Notes: generated by a model from the letters alone, not told the origin. A stretch of DNA of 64,000 nt from Pirellulaceae bacterium (GCA_030681235.1 JAUXWY010000475.1:1-64000); one strand, 5' to 3'; shown: positions 1-7,788, counted from the first letter of the stretch. Made by a program: numbers and translations.

Positions 1-1
1 C

Positions 2-343
2 TATCTCAACAAACAAGAAACGAATGAAAAGTTGATCGACGCCATTCGAACGGTGATCAAGGGCGAACGCTACATGAGCGCGGACATGACCCAACGCATG
101 GTTTCGCAGGCCTTGGGCAAGAGAAGCGAAACTCAAGATCCTGTGGAACTACTCACCGATCGCGAACTGGAAATCTTTCGCTTGATTGGAGCAGGGATCA
201 CGACGGGGGCCATCGCGGAGCAACTGTTTCTCAGCACGCATACGATCGACACCCATCGTGAGAACATCAAACGCAAACTGAATGCGAAAACAGGTGCTGA
301 ATTGAGCCGATTGGCCATTCAAGCCATGTTGGAGAACGTTTAG
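2..343 (+). CDS. NarL/FixJ-type response regulator, C-terminal part (5' end outside window)
   Basis: The reading frame is open from the left edge, so this is the 3' part of a gene. The first residues (YLNKQE..., then LIDAIRTVIKGERYMS) fit the last strand and helix of a receiver domain, where a conserved lysine normally lies. From about residue 50 follows a LuxR/GerE helix-turn-helix: LTDRELEIFRLI, then IAEQLFLSTHTIDTHRENI. This is the DNA-binding domain of two-component transcription activators of the NarL/FixJ group. The phospho-acceptor aspartate would lie upstream of the window, so its presence cannot be judged. The partner kinase and target genes are unknown. The next gene, a desaturase, is on the same strand 200 bases away and may or may not be a target. 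Confidence 0.9.
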   Translation, partial: YLNKQETNEKLIDAIRTVIKGERYMSADMTQRMVSQALGKRSETQDPVELLTDRELEIFRLIGAGITTGAIAEQLFLSTHTIDTHRENIKRKLNAKTGAELSRLAIQAMLENV

Positions 344-348
344 TCGAG

Positions 349-373
349 TGGCGGAATCCGCCAGTCCGTTTTC
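349..373 (+). terminator. possible weak intrinsic terminator after the response regulator
   Basis: A 6-bp stem (TGGCGG / CCGCCA, 3-base loop) at 349-363 lies just after the stop codon and is followed by a short T run at 369-372. The stem is short, so this is tentative. Confidence 0.35.
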
Positions 374-541
374 AAGATTTGCACCATGCTTTCATTCTCG
401 GACTTCCCGGAAGATATGCTCCGGTGGGCGGTGTTGCGTCCAGGTTCTGCCCGCGTCCTATAAGTTGGACCCATTTTGAAAGCCCGACTTGCTGTGCAAG
501 GGCCAGATCCCTTGAAGGCCATGGTCGTGAGGAAAACAACC

Positions 542-1519
542 ATGGTACCTACCGCTGTTACGCCGGAAGAAGTGTTCGCTGATGCTCCGCCGATCGAAGA
601 ACTTCTCGCGGTTTCTAAACCTGCAACGGGTCGTGGCCGAATCATTTGGCCGTACGCGATTGTCGTCGTTGGTTTGCATGCACTGTCGCTGCTGGCTCTT
701 ATACCGTGGCTGTTCAGTTGGACGGGAGCCGTCCTCATGTTTATCGGCCTGTACTTTTTCGGCGGCCTGGGCATCACCATGTGCTACCATCGGCTGTTGG
801 CGCATCGTAGCTTTGCCTGCCCGCAGTGGTTCGAGAGATTCTTGGTTTACATCGGGCTTTGCTGTATGCAGGACGCTCCGGGACGATGGGTCGCAGCCCA
901 CCGAATCCATCATTGCTTCTCCGATAAAGAGCCCGATCCACACAGCCCCGTTCTGAATTTTTTCTGGGGTCACGTCGGTTGGATGCTAGTTGACAAGCAT
1001 GGCCTGAACAAGATTGCCAACTACGAGCGTTACGCGCGTGACCTATTGAGGCAACCGTTTTACCTGAATTTAGAACGCAAGGGCGTGCCGATTCTAGTGT
1101 ACCTGTCGCATGGGTTGCTGTTCTATCTTGTTGGCATGGCGGCAGGCTTTGCTTTTGAAGGCACGCTCATCGGCGGAGTTCAGTTCGGGCTCAGTCTGTT
1201 GGTCTGGGGAGTGATTCTCAGGACTGTACTGGTTTGGCACATCACATGGAGCGTCAATTCGCTGTCACATCTTTTTGGTTATCGCAGCTACGAAACTGGA
1301 GAAGAAAGCCGCAACAATTGGCTTGTCGCCCTGATCACCAGCGGCGAAGGATGGCACAACAACCACCACGCCGACCCGGCCAGTGCTTCCAACCAAAGAA
1401 AATGGTGGGAATTCGATTTGATTTACTACAACATTCTCGTACTAAAGAAACTCGGCTTGGCATGGAATATCGTCGAGCCAAAGGAGAAGCGGCAGGCGGC
1501 ACGAGCCGAGTCGAGGTGA
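542..1519 (+). CDS. fatty acid desaturase, acyl-CoA/delta-9 type
   Basis: Integral membrane di-iron desaturase that introduces a double bond into fatty acyl chains. All three histidine boxes are present in order: HRLLAH, HRIHH and HNNHH, with the spacing of the stearoyl-CoA/DesC (delta-9) family. Two hydrophobic stretches precede box 1 and two lie between boxes 2 and 3, the usual four-segment topology. From the ATG at 542 the protein has 325 residues, within the family's normal range. An ATG at 521 and a TTG at 476 are in frame upstream; 542 is preferred because a GAGG lies about ten bases before it, but 521 is possible. Probable role: adjusting membrane fluidity. It is transcribed in the same direction as the response regulator fragment and is followed by a long inverted repeat. 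Confidence 0.92.
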   Translation: MVPTAVTPEEVFADAPPIEELLAVSKPATGRGRIIWPYAIVVVGLHALSLLALIPWLFSWTGAVLMFIGLYFFGGLGITMCYHRLLAHRSFACPQWFERFLVYIGLCCMQDAPGRWVAAHRIHHCFSDKEPDPHSPVLNFFWGHVGWMLVDKHGLNKIANYERYARDLLRQPFYLNLERKGVPILVYLSHGLLFYLVGMAAGFAFEGTLIGGVQFGLSLLVWGVILRTVLVWHITWSVNSLSHLFGYRSYETGEESRNNWLVALITSGEGWHNNHHADPASASNQRKWWEFDLIYYNILVLKKLGLAWNIVEPKEKRQAARAESR

Positions 1520-1522
1520 CTT

Positions 1523-1624
1523 AGAGCCTATCCCCAGGGGTCTGACCCTTTGGAGGCGAGTCGCTTTTTAAACCTATTTAACTGACTCGCCGGAGAGGGT
1601 CAGACCCCTTTGGGGATAGGCTCT
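1523..1624. repeat. long imperfect inverted repeat (REP/MITE-like) with GGGTCTGACCC core
   Basis: Two arms of about 40 bases (1523-1562 and 1584-1624) are reverse complements with only a few mismatches, separated by about 21 bases. Each arm begins or ends with AGAGCCTATCCCC and holds a GGGGTCTGACCC core. It lies between the convergent desaturase and Tyr-rich protein genes, so its transcript could fold into a large hairpin and act as a two-way terminator. The core resembles REP-type repeats that are often mobilised by RAYT transposases, but no transposase is present in the window. Confidence 0.75.
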
Positions 1625-1781
1625 GAGGACAACTGGGTAAGGGTCAGTCGGTGAGTTCGTCATCCCGCATGGAAGTTCGACGAAAGACCGTCCATGGTAG
1701 TTCGTCGTTCCAACCTGCAAGGGGCGAGTTTGGATACGCATGTTGAGGCTCTGGCCTCGATCCAGCGCTCGCCTGACGACT

Positions 1782-2222
1782 TTAGTAAACAAAGCTTTGG
1801 TAGTAGCCGAAACCGTTGTTGCCACTTCGGAAGCTATTCACCACACCTGGGCGGTAACCGTAGTAATTGCCGTAATTCATGCCATAACCGTAGTTGCTCG
1901 GATAGGAGTAGCCAGCGGTGTTGCTGAAACCGTTTGGATAACCATAGTTGTTGGAATAGCCATAGTTGTTCGGATAGCCATACTGACTATAGGTTCGGTA
2001 GTTGGACGGGTAGTAACTGTAGGGCGTGTAGGTCCGAACCCCACGCGAGTAATTCGAGTAGGCTGGACGATAATTCATCTGGTTTCCATAGATTTGAGTA
2101 TTCAGGCCACGGTTGAAACCCCGGTTGTAATTTTGCCTGCCTTGAGCCTGAGCCTCGCGGGTGTCGAGAAACAGACTGGTGGTCGCAGCAAGAGCAGCGA
2201 TCAGTAATAACTTGGTAGTCAT
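1782..2222 (-). CDS. small secreted Tyr/Asn/Gly-rich protein
   Basis: Hypothetical exported protein of 146 residues from the ATG at 2222. Residues 1 to about 26 form a classical signal peptide: MTTK, a hydrophobic stretch, then AQAQ as a likely signal peptidase site. The mature part is low complexity, dominated by Tyr, Asn, Gly and Ser, with irregular YGYPNNYGYSNN-like motifs. No enzymatic motif is visible. The open frame continues upstream of 2222, but that part is not signal-like and is left out. Tyrosine-rich secreted proteins of this sort occur in Planctomycetes; a wall or surface structural role is a guess. The next gene upstream (2571-3506) also encodes a secreted repeat protein on this strand, but a terminator separates them. 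Confidence 0.75.
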   Translation of the reverse strand: MTTKLLLIAALAATTSLFLDTREAQAQGRQNYNRGFNRGLNTQIYGNQMNYRPAYSNYSRGVRTYTPYSYYPSNYRTYSQYGYPNNYGYSNNYGYPNGFSNTAGYSYPSNYGYGMNYGNYYGYRPGVVNSFRSGNNGFGYYQSFVY

Positions 2223-2570
2223 TTTCGAGTTCTTTCCGAAGGAGTTGGTTGCAATGAGCGACCCGGTAATGGTGCCTCTCACGATGCATCAGGGAATGAC
2301 CTGACATCGTAAGCATACGGATTGGAAAGCTGGAGAATAATCGAGGAACGATTGGATGCAACTTGGCGGTTTGGACCACGGTCGTATGGAAAGCGGGGCT
2401 AATGATTAACGGCTGATTTGTCGGCCATTCCGCGTTGAAAATCGTCACAACATGTGCGGGAACAAAAAAGGAGTGAGATCGAAAAACGATCTCACTCCGT
2501 ATTGAAGACTGCGGAACTATCCCCATTCGGCAGTTAGGAATCTCCAAGTTCGATCTGCGGTAGCGAACGT
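2223..2570. other. intergenic region with the terminator of the upstream minus-strand gene
   Basis: This gap between two minus-strand secreted-protein genes contains the perfect hairpin at 2464-2498 and presumably the promoter of the Tyr-rich protein gene. No other gene is seen. Confidence 0.6.
2464..2498 (-). terminator. intrinsic terminator of the repeat-protein gene
   Basis: A perfect 12-bp stem (2470-2481 with 2487-2498) and a five-base loop. Read on the minus strand, it is followed by TTTTTTGTT. It lies 73 bases after the stop of the 2571-3506 gene. Confidence 0.88.
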
Positions 2571-3506
2571 TTAGTCGCGTGAAAACGGCTTTGGCACGAC
2601 CGCATCAACCGCACCTTGAACTCCCGTTGGATTCGAATTGTTATTCAAGTTGCTGTCTTGGTTGCCGCGAACATCCGTCTCAATGCGATTCTTTTGCACA
2701 TCCAACTGCTGTTGGGTATTCAATTGACTGCCAGCATTGATCCGATTGCCTTGCGCGTCCAACTGCTGTTGGGTATTCAATTGACTGCCAACATCAATCC
2801 GATTACCTTGCGCGTCCAAGCGTTGCTGGGTATTCAATTGGTTGCCAACATCGATCCGATTGCCTTGGGCATCAAAACGTTGCTGGGTGTTCAATTGGCC
2901 GCCAAGATCGATCCGCTTGCCTTGGGCATCAAATCGTTCCTGGGAATTCAATTGGCTGCTAAGATCAATCCGCTTGCCTTGGGCATCAAATCGTTCCTGG
3001 GTATTCAATTGGCTGTCAAGATCGATCCGTTTGCCTTGGGCATCAAATATCGCCTGGCCGTCGAATTGGTTGGCACTAACACGATTCCCGCGTGAATCGA
3101 ACAGCGTTTGATTCTCCCATTGGGAACTGACGTCGACTCGATTCCCTTGCGCATCGACTTGCGGCTGGGTGTTCCACGGGTTAAATGGCTCGATACGATT
3201 CCCTTGGGCATCAAAGCTTTCCTGTTGATATTGCACTTGGGAGTGATTCATCGCCGAGCCAAACGAGTTTGCCCCGTGCGTTTCGCTGCAACAAACAGCG
3301 TGTTGGTGGTAGGCATTGGATGTTGTTCCAACGAACCGACCGTGGGACGAATGACCATACGTGGGGTTGCAGCAAACGGGTTGGCAACCATGGCGTGAGG
3401 CGCCACGCCAGCGAAACAACTGAGCGGTTGCTTCCTGCGGAATCATCGCGGTGATCCCCAAAACAACGGTTCCAACCAACAATCCACTTTTCAAACTGCG
3501 GTTCAT
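2571..3506 (-). CDS. secreted protein with 19-residue tandem repeats (DAQGNRID type)
   Basis: Unrecognised exported protein of 311 residues. The ATG at 3506 is chosen because TAGGAG lies just upstream and a signal peptide follows (MNRSLKSGLLVG, hydrophobic core, EATAQ). After a Cys/His-rich stretch (CQPVCC, HAVCC) of about 60 residues comes a repeat array. The unit is 19 residues, FDAQGNRID followed by xxSQLNTQQR, with about five near-identical copies and three or four degenerate copies nearer the N-terminus (one reads DSRGNRVSAN). The tail contains NQDSNLNNNSN. The fold is unknown; the regular Asp/Gln/Asn pattern suggests an extended or solenoid surface protein. The open frame upstream of 3506 lacks a ribosome site and signal features. 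Confidence 0.8.
   Translation of the reverse strand: MNRSLKSGLLVGTVVLGITAMIPQEATAQLFRWRGASRHGCQPVCCNPTYGHSSHGRFVGTTSNAYHQHAVCCSETHGANSFGSAMNHSQVQYQQESFDAQGNRIEPFNPWNTQPQVDAQGNRVDVSSQWENQTLFDSRGNRVSANQFDGQAIFDAQGKRIDLDSQLNTQERFDAQGKRIDLSSQLNSQERFDAQGKRIDLGGQLNTQQRFDAQGNRIDVGNQLNTQQRLDAQGNRIDVGSQLNTQQQLDAQGNRINAGSQLNTQQQLDVQKNRIETDVRGNQDSNLNNNSNPTGVQGAVDAVVPKPFSRD
2694..3060. repeat. 57-bp coding tandem repeats
   Basis: About six head-to-tail copies of a 57-base unit lie inside the secreted-protein gene, with degenerate copies reaching about 3225. Adjacent copies differ at only a few bases. The unit is a multiple of three, so gain or loss of copies keeps the frame. Confidence 0.9.
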
Positions 3507-3965
3507 ATTAATTCTCCTAGTCAAAACGCTTTCGGGAACGGAAAGTAACCTGCGGGTACCGTTCCCGATTATTACGGCGACTGCTTTGAAAATGGCTACA
3601 TTCAACTCAAACATTCTTGGTTTAAGAGCTTGGATCGACCATCGAGAGTGTTGCTGTTTCTGCATGGCGGAATCATTGTTTCGCTTGGCGAGTTCATTGC
3701 TTGGCCGTATCCAACGCTTGATTTTCGTTGCATATCGGCTAAGGACAGCCCATGGCAATATCCGCCACCCCACTTTCAAAGTTAGTTCGATTGGCATGGG
3801 CCGTGACAAAGGTGATAGTTCTGTGGTCTGCGGAGCTGTCGCATGTTTTTTTAACACCCAGTTGGGTGTGTGAACGTGCTGGATCGCGACGGGTTAATCA
3901 CTTGTTTGGTGTACTGTAACCTGAAGTTGACTCCGTTCTGCGCCGAACAACTTAGGAACACGTGT
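3507..3965. other. divergent intergenic region
   Basis: It separates the minus-strand repeat protein from the plus-strand ferritin-like gene and should hold both promoters. A perfect 7-bp palindrome (ACACCCA / TGGGTGT, 3854-3869) could be an operator. Open frames here have no start signals or recognisable products. Confidence 0.5.
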
Positions 3966-4463
3966 ATGTCACTCGATAGTCTGGCCGATGCCTTTTATGA
4001 CGGGCTTTGCGATATCTATCACGCGGAAAAGCAGTTACTCAAAGCCCTACCAAAGATGATCAGAAAGGCGACCGATGAAAAGTTGGTAGCGATCTTGATG
4101 ACGCACTTGGAAGAAACCAAGCAACATGTGGAACGGGTCGAGGTCGCGTTTGAAGATACTGAAAAGAGTCCGAAGGCCAAAAAGTGCGCGGCGATGGTTG
4201 GCCTGATCGAAGAAGCTCAGGGAATGATGGAGGAAAAAGCATCCCCCGAAGTGATGGATGCCATCATCATCTCGCTCGCTCAAAAAATCGAGCACTACGA
4301 AATCGCCTCTTACGGGACGCTCTGTTCTTGGGCCAACGCACTTGATTATGCGAATGCCGCCGAACAACTGGGTGAAAACTTGGCCGAGGAGGAGTACGCC
4401 GACAAGGTCCTGACGAAAGTCAGCAAAAGCGTTAATCGAGCGGCTGAGACCGTTGGTAGATAA
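3966..4463 (+). CDS. YciE/YciF-type ferritin-like protein (DUF892)
   Basis: 165-residue all-helical protein of the DUF892/YciE-YciF family, a ferritin-like four-helix bundle. The opening (LADAFYDGLCDIYHAEKQLLKALPKM) is the family signature. Candidate metal ligands recur as E and H in HAEK, HLEETKQH and KIEHYEIASYGT. Start ATG 3966 has TAGGAAC upstream; the longer frame from 3870 adds a non-homologous leader. In other bacteria members are stress- or osmotic-inducible; their biochemical role is unclear, and peroxide or iron handling has been proposed. Here it heads a cluster of small stress- and envelope-type genes. Confidence 0.92.
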   Translation: MSLDSLADAFYDGLCDIYHAEKQLLKALPKMIRKATDEKLVAILMTHLEETKQHVERVEVAFEDTEKSPKAKKCAAMVGLIEEAQGMMEEKASPEVMDAIIISLAQKIEHYEIASYGTLCSWANALDYANAAEQLGENLAEEEYADKVLTKVSKSVNRAAETVGR

Positions 4464-4487
4464 CGCTAGTGACTTCGCGGGAAGAGC

Positions 4488-4836
4488 ATGGTGACTTGGA
4501 CAAAACTAGCGGTGGTGGGACTGGTTGTAGTCAGCCTGTTGGTCATTTGGCAGACTGGCCTCCGGACATAGCCCATCGATGGTCCTCTGGGCCGGAGGTG
4601 TTTACTTGATAGCACAATTTGTGGAGTCAAACGCGATTACTCCGATGGTCGAGCAATACGCAATCTCGTTGCCGCCCGGCATTGTGATTGTGACGCAGTT
4701 TGTCTTTGTGGCCCTAGGTGGCGTGTGGGGGATTATCATTTCCACGCCGTTGTTAGTTGTCGTGATGGTCTTGATTCAACAGTTGTACGTGAATCAGACT
4801 TTAAATAAACACATTGAAGTCACGGGAAGTAAATAG
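4488..4836 (+). pseudogene. AI-2E family transporter remnant
   Basis: The C-terminal part (4579-4836) is clearly the end of an AI-2E/PerM-family membrane permease: YLIAQFVESNAITPMV, then SLPPGIVIVTQFVF, then IISTPLLVVVMVLIQQLYV. Full-length members have about 350 residues and seven or eight membrane segments. Only about 85 residues remain in this frame, covering the last two segments. Just upstream, the frame from ATG 4488 encodes MVTWTKLAVVGLVVVSLLVIW and stops at 4569-4571. It could be the first membrane segment of the same gene, which would mean the middle was deleted. I read this as a decayed gene; translation of the fragment from ATG 4579 cannot be excluded. Confidence 0.75.
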
Positions 4837-4861
4837 CCCCTGCGCTGAGACTTCAAGGCTC

Positions 4862-5080
4862 TTATTTCCGAGTCCCCATCAGGAGCATCACGATACCTAC
4901 ACCCAACGCGATACCGCCAGCAATCGGATTCATGACGATCGTATGAGGCTTGGAAATATCGAGTTGAAAGAACCCGACATCCGCCACTCGCTCGGTGGTA
5001 AAGTAGGTCAAACTTGGAACTGCTAAGGCGACCACGCCCAGCACAACGAGAATCACACCGATGACGACGATTGGTTTCAT
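4862..5080 (-). CDS. small two-TM membrane protein
   Basis: 72-residue protein from ATG 5080, with GGAGA six bases upstream. Two hydrophobic segments (residues about 4-22 and 50-68) flank a polar loop with TYFTTERVADVGFFQLDISK. The pattern MKPIVVIGVILVVLGVVALA ... ERV.D.G ... PIAGGIALGVGIVMLL matches a widespread family of small inner-membrane proteins of unknown function. The longer frame upstream of 5080 overlaps the next gene and lacks support. It lies 49 bases after the stop of the 5130-5906 gene and is probably co-transcribed with it. Confidence 0.75.
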   Translation of the reverse strand: MKPIVVIGVILVVLGVVALAVPSLTYFTTERVADVGFFQLDISKPHTIVMNPIAGGIALGVGIVMLLMGTRK

Positions 5081-5129
5081 TTGATGTCTCCGAAAAATTT
5101 GATTGAGGTTTGGAAAATAGTCTGTTGGA

Positions 5130-5906
5130 TCACAACGCCTCCTCTTCACCTTGCGGCGATTCGGCGATCAGCTTTTGAATGACTGGGACCTTCGATCCAA
5201 TAAACAGTACATTGCGAACGTTGATTTGCTGGCGACTGGCTCCCGATGTGTGGATCTCCAAATCGCCAGAACCCAGTCCGATCAACCAGTGGCGAAATAG
5301 ATCGTCCCGGTGTTTATCCAAGGCCATGCCTTGAGTGTTGTAGCTTTGCGAGCCACTGCCGAAGAGCGCGTGGAACGTCAATTGACCGGGTTTGATTTCC
5401 CAATAGCTGGTCCGATCCAGTACGAAAACGCTGATGAGCCATACGATCAGCAGCAGGGTTGAAAACCAGAAATAGGCGCCCATGTTGAGGCTAATCTTCA
5501 AACCGCCGAACCAACCTAGGACATGGTCCCACCATCCAAAATAGGCCAGCAGAACAATGACCAATGCGATGCCTAGAATGACCATGCCAGAAGCCAAGCC
5601 GCGAACCGACACGTTGGTTATGAGAATCACGAGGAACAGAACAAAAAAGAACAGCAAGCCCAAGTTGCTGCTGTCGTGAATCCATGTTCGATTCTGTCCG
5701 ATCAAATGTTCCTGGCCAAACCCGTAGGTGATCAACGCCATCAAGTACCCGATGACCCAAACCGGCCACCAATAAAATAGCGACGAATGACTGTAGATGC
5801 GCAATTGCCGGATCTGGGGCGCCGTCGCTTGGGTTGACGTCGCTCGGGGGGGCGAATTCGATAACAACTCGCGCGGAACTGGGGAAGTTTCAGGTTCGGT
5901 CACCAT
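5130..5906 (-). CDS. polytopic membrane protein of unknown function
   Basis: 258 residues, ATG start with GGAG five bases upstream. A Pro/Ser/Thr-rich N-terminus (residues 1-40) precedes four hydrophobic segments (roughly 43-62, 82-100, 104-124, 142-165). A soluble C-terminal part of about 90 residues follows, with YWEIKPGQLTFHALFGSGSQSY, HWLIGLGSGDLEIHT and NVLFIGSKVPVIQKLI. The tail looks like a bacterial PH-type domain, judged by its alternating beta pattern and an SGDLEI strand. I do not recognise a named family. It sits between two smaller membrane-protein genes on the same strand, suggesting a three-gene envelope unit. Confidence 0.78.
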   Translation of the reverse strand: MVTEPETSPVPRELLSNSPPRATSTQATAPQIRQLRIYSHSSLFYWWPVWVIGYLMALITYGFGQEHLIGQNRTWIHDSSNLGLLFFFVLFLVILITNVSVRGLASGMVILGIALVIVLLAYFGWWDHVLGWFGGLKISLNMGAYFWFSTLLLIVWLISVFVLDRTSYWEIKPGQLTFHALFGSGSQSYNTQGMALDKHRDDLFRHWLIGLGSGDLEIHTSGASRQQINVRNVLFIGSKVPVIQKLIAESPQGEEEAL

Positions 5907-5975
5907 TTTGGCTCCACTGCCGGATAGATCCGAAAGTCACGATTTGTGCCCGTTGCCTAGAATCGCAAGTCGATG

Positions 5976-6104
5976 TCATTGAAACATGGCAAAGTTGCCT
6001 AACAGCCACCACAACACGATAAATATGATGATGGTTGTAAAACAACCGCCACCCAATTTCCAAGCACCCACGCCTGCCACGGCGCCTCGCAATAATTTAC
6101 TCAT
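5976..6104 (-). CDS. very small membrane protein (42 aa)
   Basis: Short gene easily missed by length cut-offs. The ATG at 6104 has GAGGA about ten bases upstream and the frame ends with TGA at 5976-5978. The product starts MSKLLRGAVAGVGAWKLGGG, then has a cysteine and one strongly hydrophobic segment (TTIIIFIVLWWLLG). The positively charged N-terminus, glycine motif and single helix look like a genuine small membrane protein. It lies 69 bases upstream of the 5130-5906 gene on the same strand and probably opens that operon. Function unknown. Other frames in 5950-6450 do not look coding. Confidence 0.6.
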   Translation of the reverse strand: MSKLLRGAVAGVGAWKLGGGCFTTIIIFIVLWWLLGNFAMFQ

Positions 6105-6535
6105 CGAATCTCGTTCCTCATCAAGGTTTCAGCACGCGCAAGCTGATAAATCAGCATTTGGCAGTATGCTTGTAGTTGTAGTCATTGTTGAATCGCGACG
6201 ACGTCGAGTGGAACGTGAAAGTACCATGGCGGAAACAACCACGACCGAGCCCAGATACGGGCAATTAAGTGTCGACGTTCGATCTCACAACCAATTCACT
6301 GTCGGAGGACATTTTTCTATTTCATACGTGAGGCAGTCAGGATTTGCTTGTACCGCTCCTGTGATTTCGCGAAGTGTCCCAAGTCTATGGAACATTTTTT
6401 TCAAGCGTTTAAGAAATGATCGTTTGTTCAAGATGCTGGCCTATCATTAGCAAACTCAAGTCGCCATCAGGGCCAACGCTATTGCTTCGCGTCCGCATGT
6501 CTTAGGTTAGAAACAATAAACAATAGACGTGCGAC

Positions 6536-6563
6536 TTGACTTTGAGCCGAGCAGTTGCATCAT
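6536..6563 (+). promoter_or_regulatory. candidate sigma-70 promoter of the 6.5 kb transcript
   Basis: TTGACT at 6536-6541 and CATCAT at 6558-6563 with a 16-base spacer. The -10 box is poor. Confidence 0.3.
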
Positions 6564-6569
6564 TGGGGA

Positions 6570-6800
6570 GTACGAGTTACCAATTCCTGACAAGCCTGAG
6601 TGTGATTTCAATCACAACGAAACAGAGTTGGTACCGAGTGTCGAAATAGCGTGGTTGATGAACCACTGCGAAATAGAGAATTGAAATCGTGCAAGTACGG
6701 TCGACCCGTTAAAGAGTAATTCGATATTTTCGAAGGACTCGTTAAATAGTTAGCCGGCGTTTCCCAACATCAATGTGTTGTGGATCGCCGGCTTTTTTTG
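6570..6800 (+). ncRNA. candidate small RNA or leader ending at a strong terminator
   Basis: A TTGACT box and a strong terminator bracket about 230 bases with no good open frame. The interior can fold locally: GTGATT/AATCAC about 50-60 bases downstream of the box is one hairpin. The first gene after the terminator (lipoprotein, 6971) is 170 bases away. It could be an independent small RNA or an attenuated leader. No known RNA family was recognised. Confidence 0.3.
6752..6800 (+). terminator. intrinsic terminator upstream of the lipoprotein gene
   Basis: An 8-bp GC-rich stem AGCCGGCG / CGCCGGCT (6752-6759 with 6786-6793), a smaller CAACA/TGTTG hairpin inside its loop, then a run of seven or eight T. 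No protein gene on this strand ends before it, so it must end an RNA starting in the intergenic region. Confidence 0.85.
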
Positions 6801-6970
6801 TTGACACAAGGGCGTTTTGCTTGGACAGGATTTCTGTAACCGTTCACGACCTTCGTCAATCGATTGTAAAATCGTTACGAACGGGTGGGGCAATAAAAAA
6901 CTTCGATCACGGACCAAATGCAACCTGCAGATGGCGTGGCCAGAAGTCCAATTCGAGAGAAGGATGTATC

Positions 6971-7711
6971 ATGAGAAGTTTATTTCTAAAGATGGTTTTG
7001 CTAAGCGGAGTTCTATTGGTCGGATGTAGTCAAGGGTCGCCCGGTGGCCCGGGAGTTACAGGGCCTTCTCCCAGCTTCGGCCAAGCGGAAAACACGTTCA
7101 ACTTGAGTGTGCCTCGGATGGCGACGACCGTCCAACAAGGCGAATCGTTCGAGGCGAGCATTGGGATCCAACGTGGCGTCAACTTCGATCAAGATGTTGC
7201 CTTGATTTTTTCGAATCTACCCGTCGGCATTTCGATTCAACCGGCTGAACCGAAAATACTCCGGGGTGCGAACGAAACGAAAGTGAAGTTTATCGCGGAA
7301 AGTGCGGCCACAGCCGGCAGTTTTCAGGCCAAATTGACTGGACATCCAACCAAAGGCGGAGACGCTCAGGTCGACTTCAGTTTGAGTGTGGTGGTCAAGG
7401 ACAGCTTTACTTTCAAGTTGCCTACTCGTGTCGAGTTGAAGCAAGGCACGGACACGACGGTTCCTGTGGAAATCGTACGAGCTGGGAAGTTCGTCAGCGA
7501 TGTTTCTCTGACATTCACAGATTTTCCTTCGGGCGTCAGCATCGAGCCGATCACATCGGTTATTAAATCGACCGACGCGGCCACTCGTTTTCAATTGACA
7601 GCGACGAAAGAAGCCGCCGTGGGGCAATTCAATATCACGATCACAGGAACTCCCGTTGACGGAACCAAGGTCGAACACGTTTGGAAACTCGAAGTCCAAA
7701 TCGCCGAGTAA
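6971..7711 (+). CDS. lipoprotein with two Ig-like/NEW3-type beta repeats
   Basis: 246-residue exported lipoprotein. The ATG at 6971 is preceded by GAGAAGGA. The N-terminus is a type II signal peptide ending LLVGC, so Cys17 is the lipidation site. After a Gly/Pro/Ser linker there are two homologous domains of about 95 residues (roughly 47-145 and 147-245). Each begins F-x-[LF] and contains VxQGxxxxxxVxIxRxxxFxxDVxLxFxxxPxGxSIxP, then a xxGxFxxxxTGxPxxG strand. This pattern is that of immunoglobulin-like domains found in bacterial surface proteins. No catalytic residues are evident. Likely a membrane-anchored periplasmic or outer-surface binding or structural protein. Confidence 0.82.
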   Translation: MRSLFLKMVLLSGVLLVGCSQGSPGGPGVTGPSPSFGQAENTFNLSVPRMATTVQQGESFEASIGIQRGVNFDQDVALIFSNLPVGISIQPAEPKILRGANETKVKFIAESAATAGSFQAKLTGHPTKGGDAQVDFSLSVVVKDSFTFKLPTRVELKQGTDTTVPVEIVRAGKFVSDVSLTFTDFPSGVSIEPITSVIKSTDAATRFQLTATKEAAVGQFNITITGTPVDGTKVEHVWKLEVQIAE

Positions 7712-7788
7712 GTGACGAATCGCCAAAAGCAACCCTTAACTTCAAGTGCTACAAATCACTTGACTAACCCAGAATCGAAAAGTTTCTC

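Larger units (their letters stand above)
6105..6970. other. long intergenic region with a candidate small RNA
   Basis: 866 bases without a convincing protein gene. The left half should hold the promoter of the minus-strand membrane-protein operon. The right half holds a TTGACT box at 6536-6541 and a strong plus-strand terminator at 6752-6800, described separately. Confidence 0.5.

Noticed and set aside
2616..3111. Open frames antisense to the tandem-repeat gene
   Set aside because: They result from the repeats having no stop codons in any frame; a terminator, signal peptide and ribosome site support the minus-strand gene.
5986..6450. 154-codon open frame on the plus strand
   Set aside because: No ribosome site, irregular composition, and it overlaps the more convincing 42-residue gene on the other strand.
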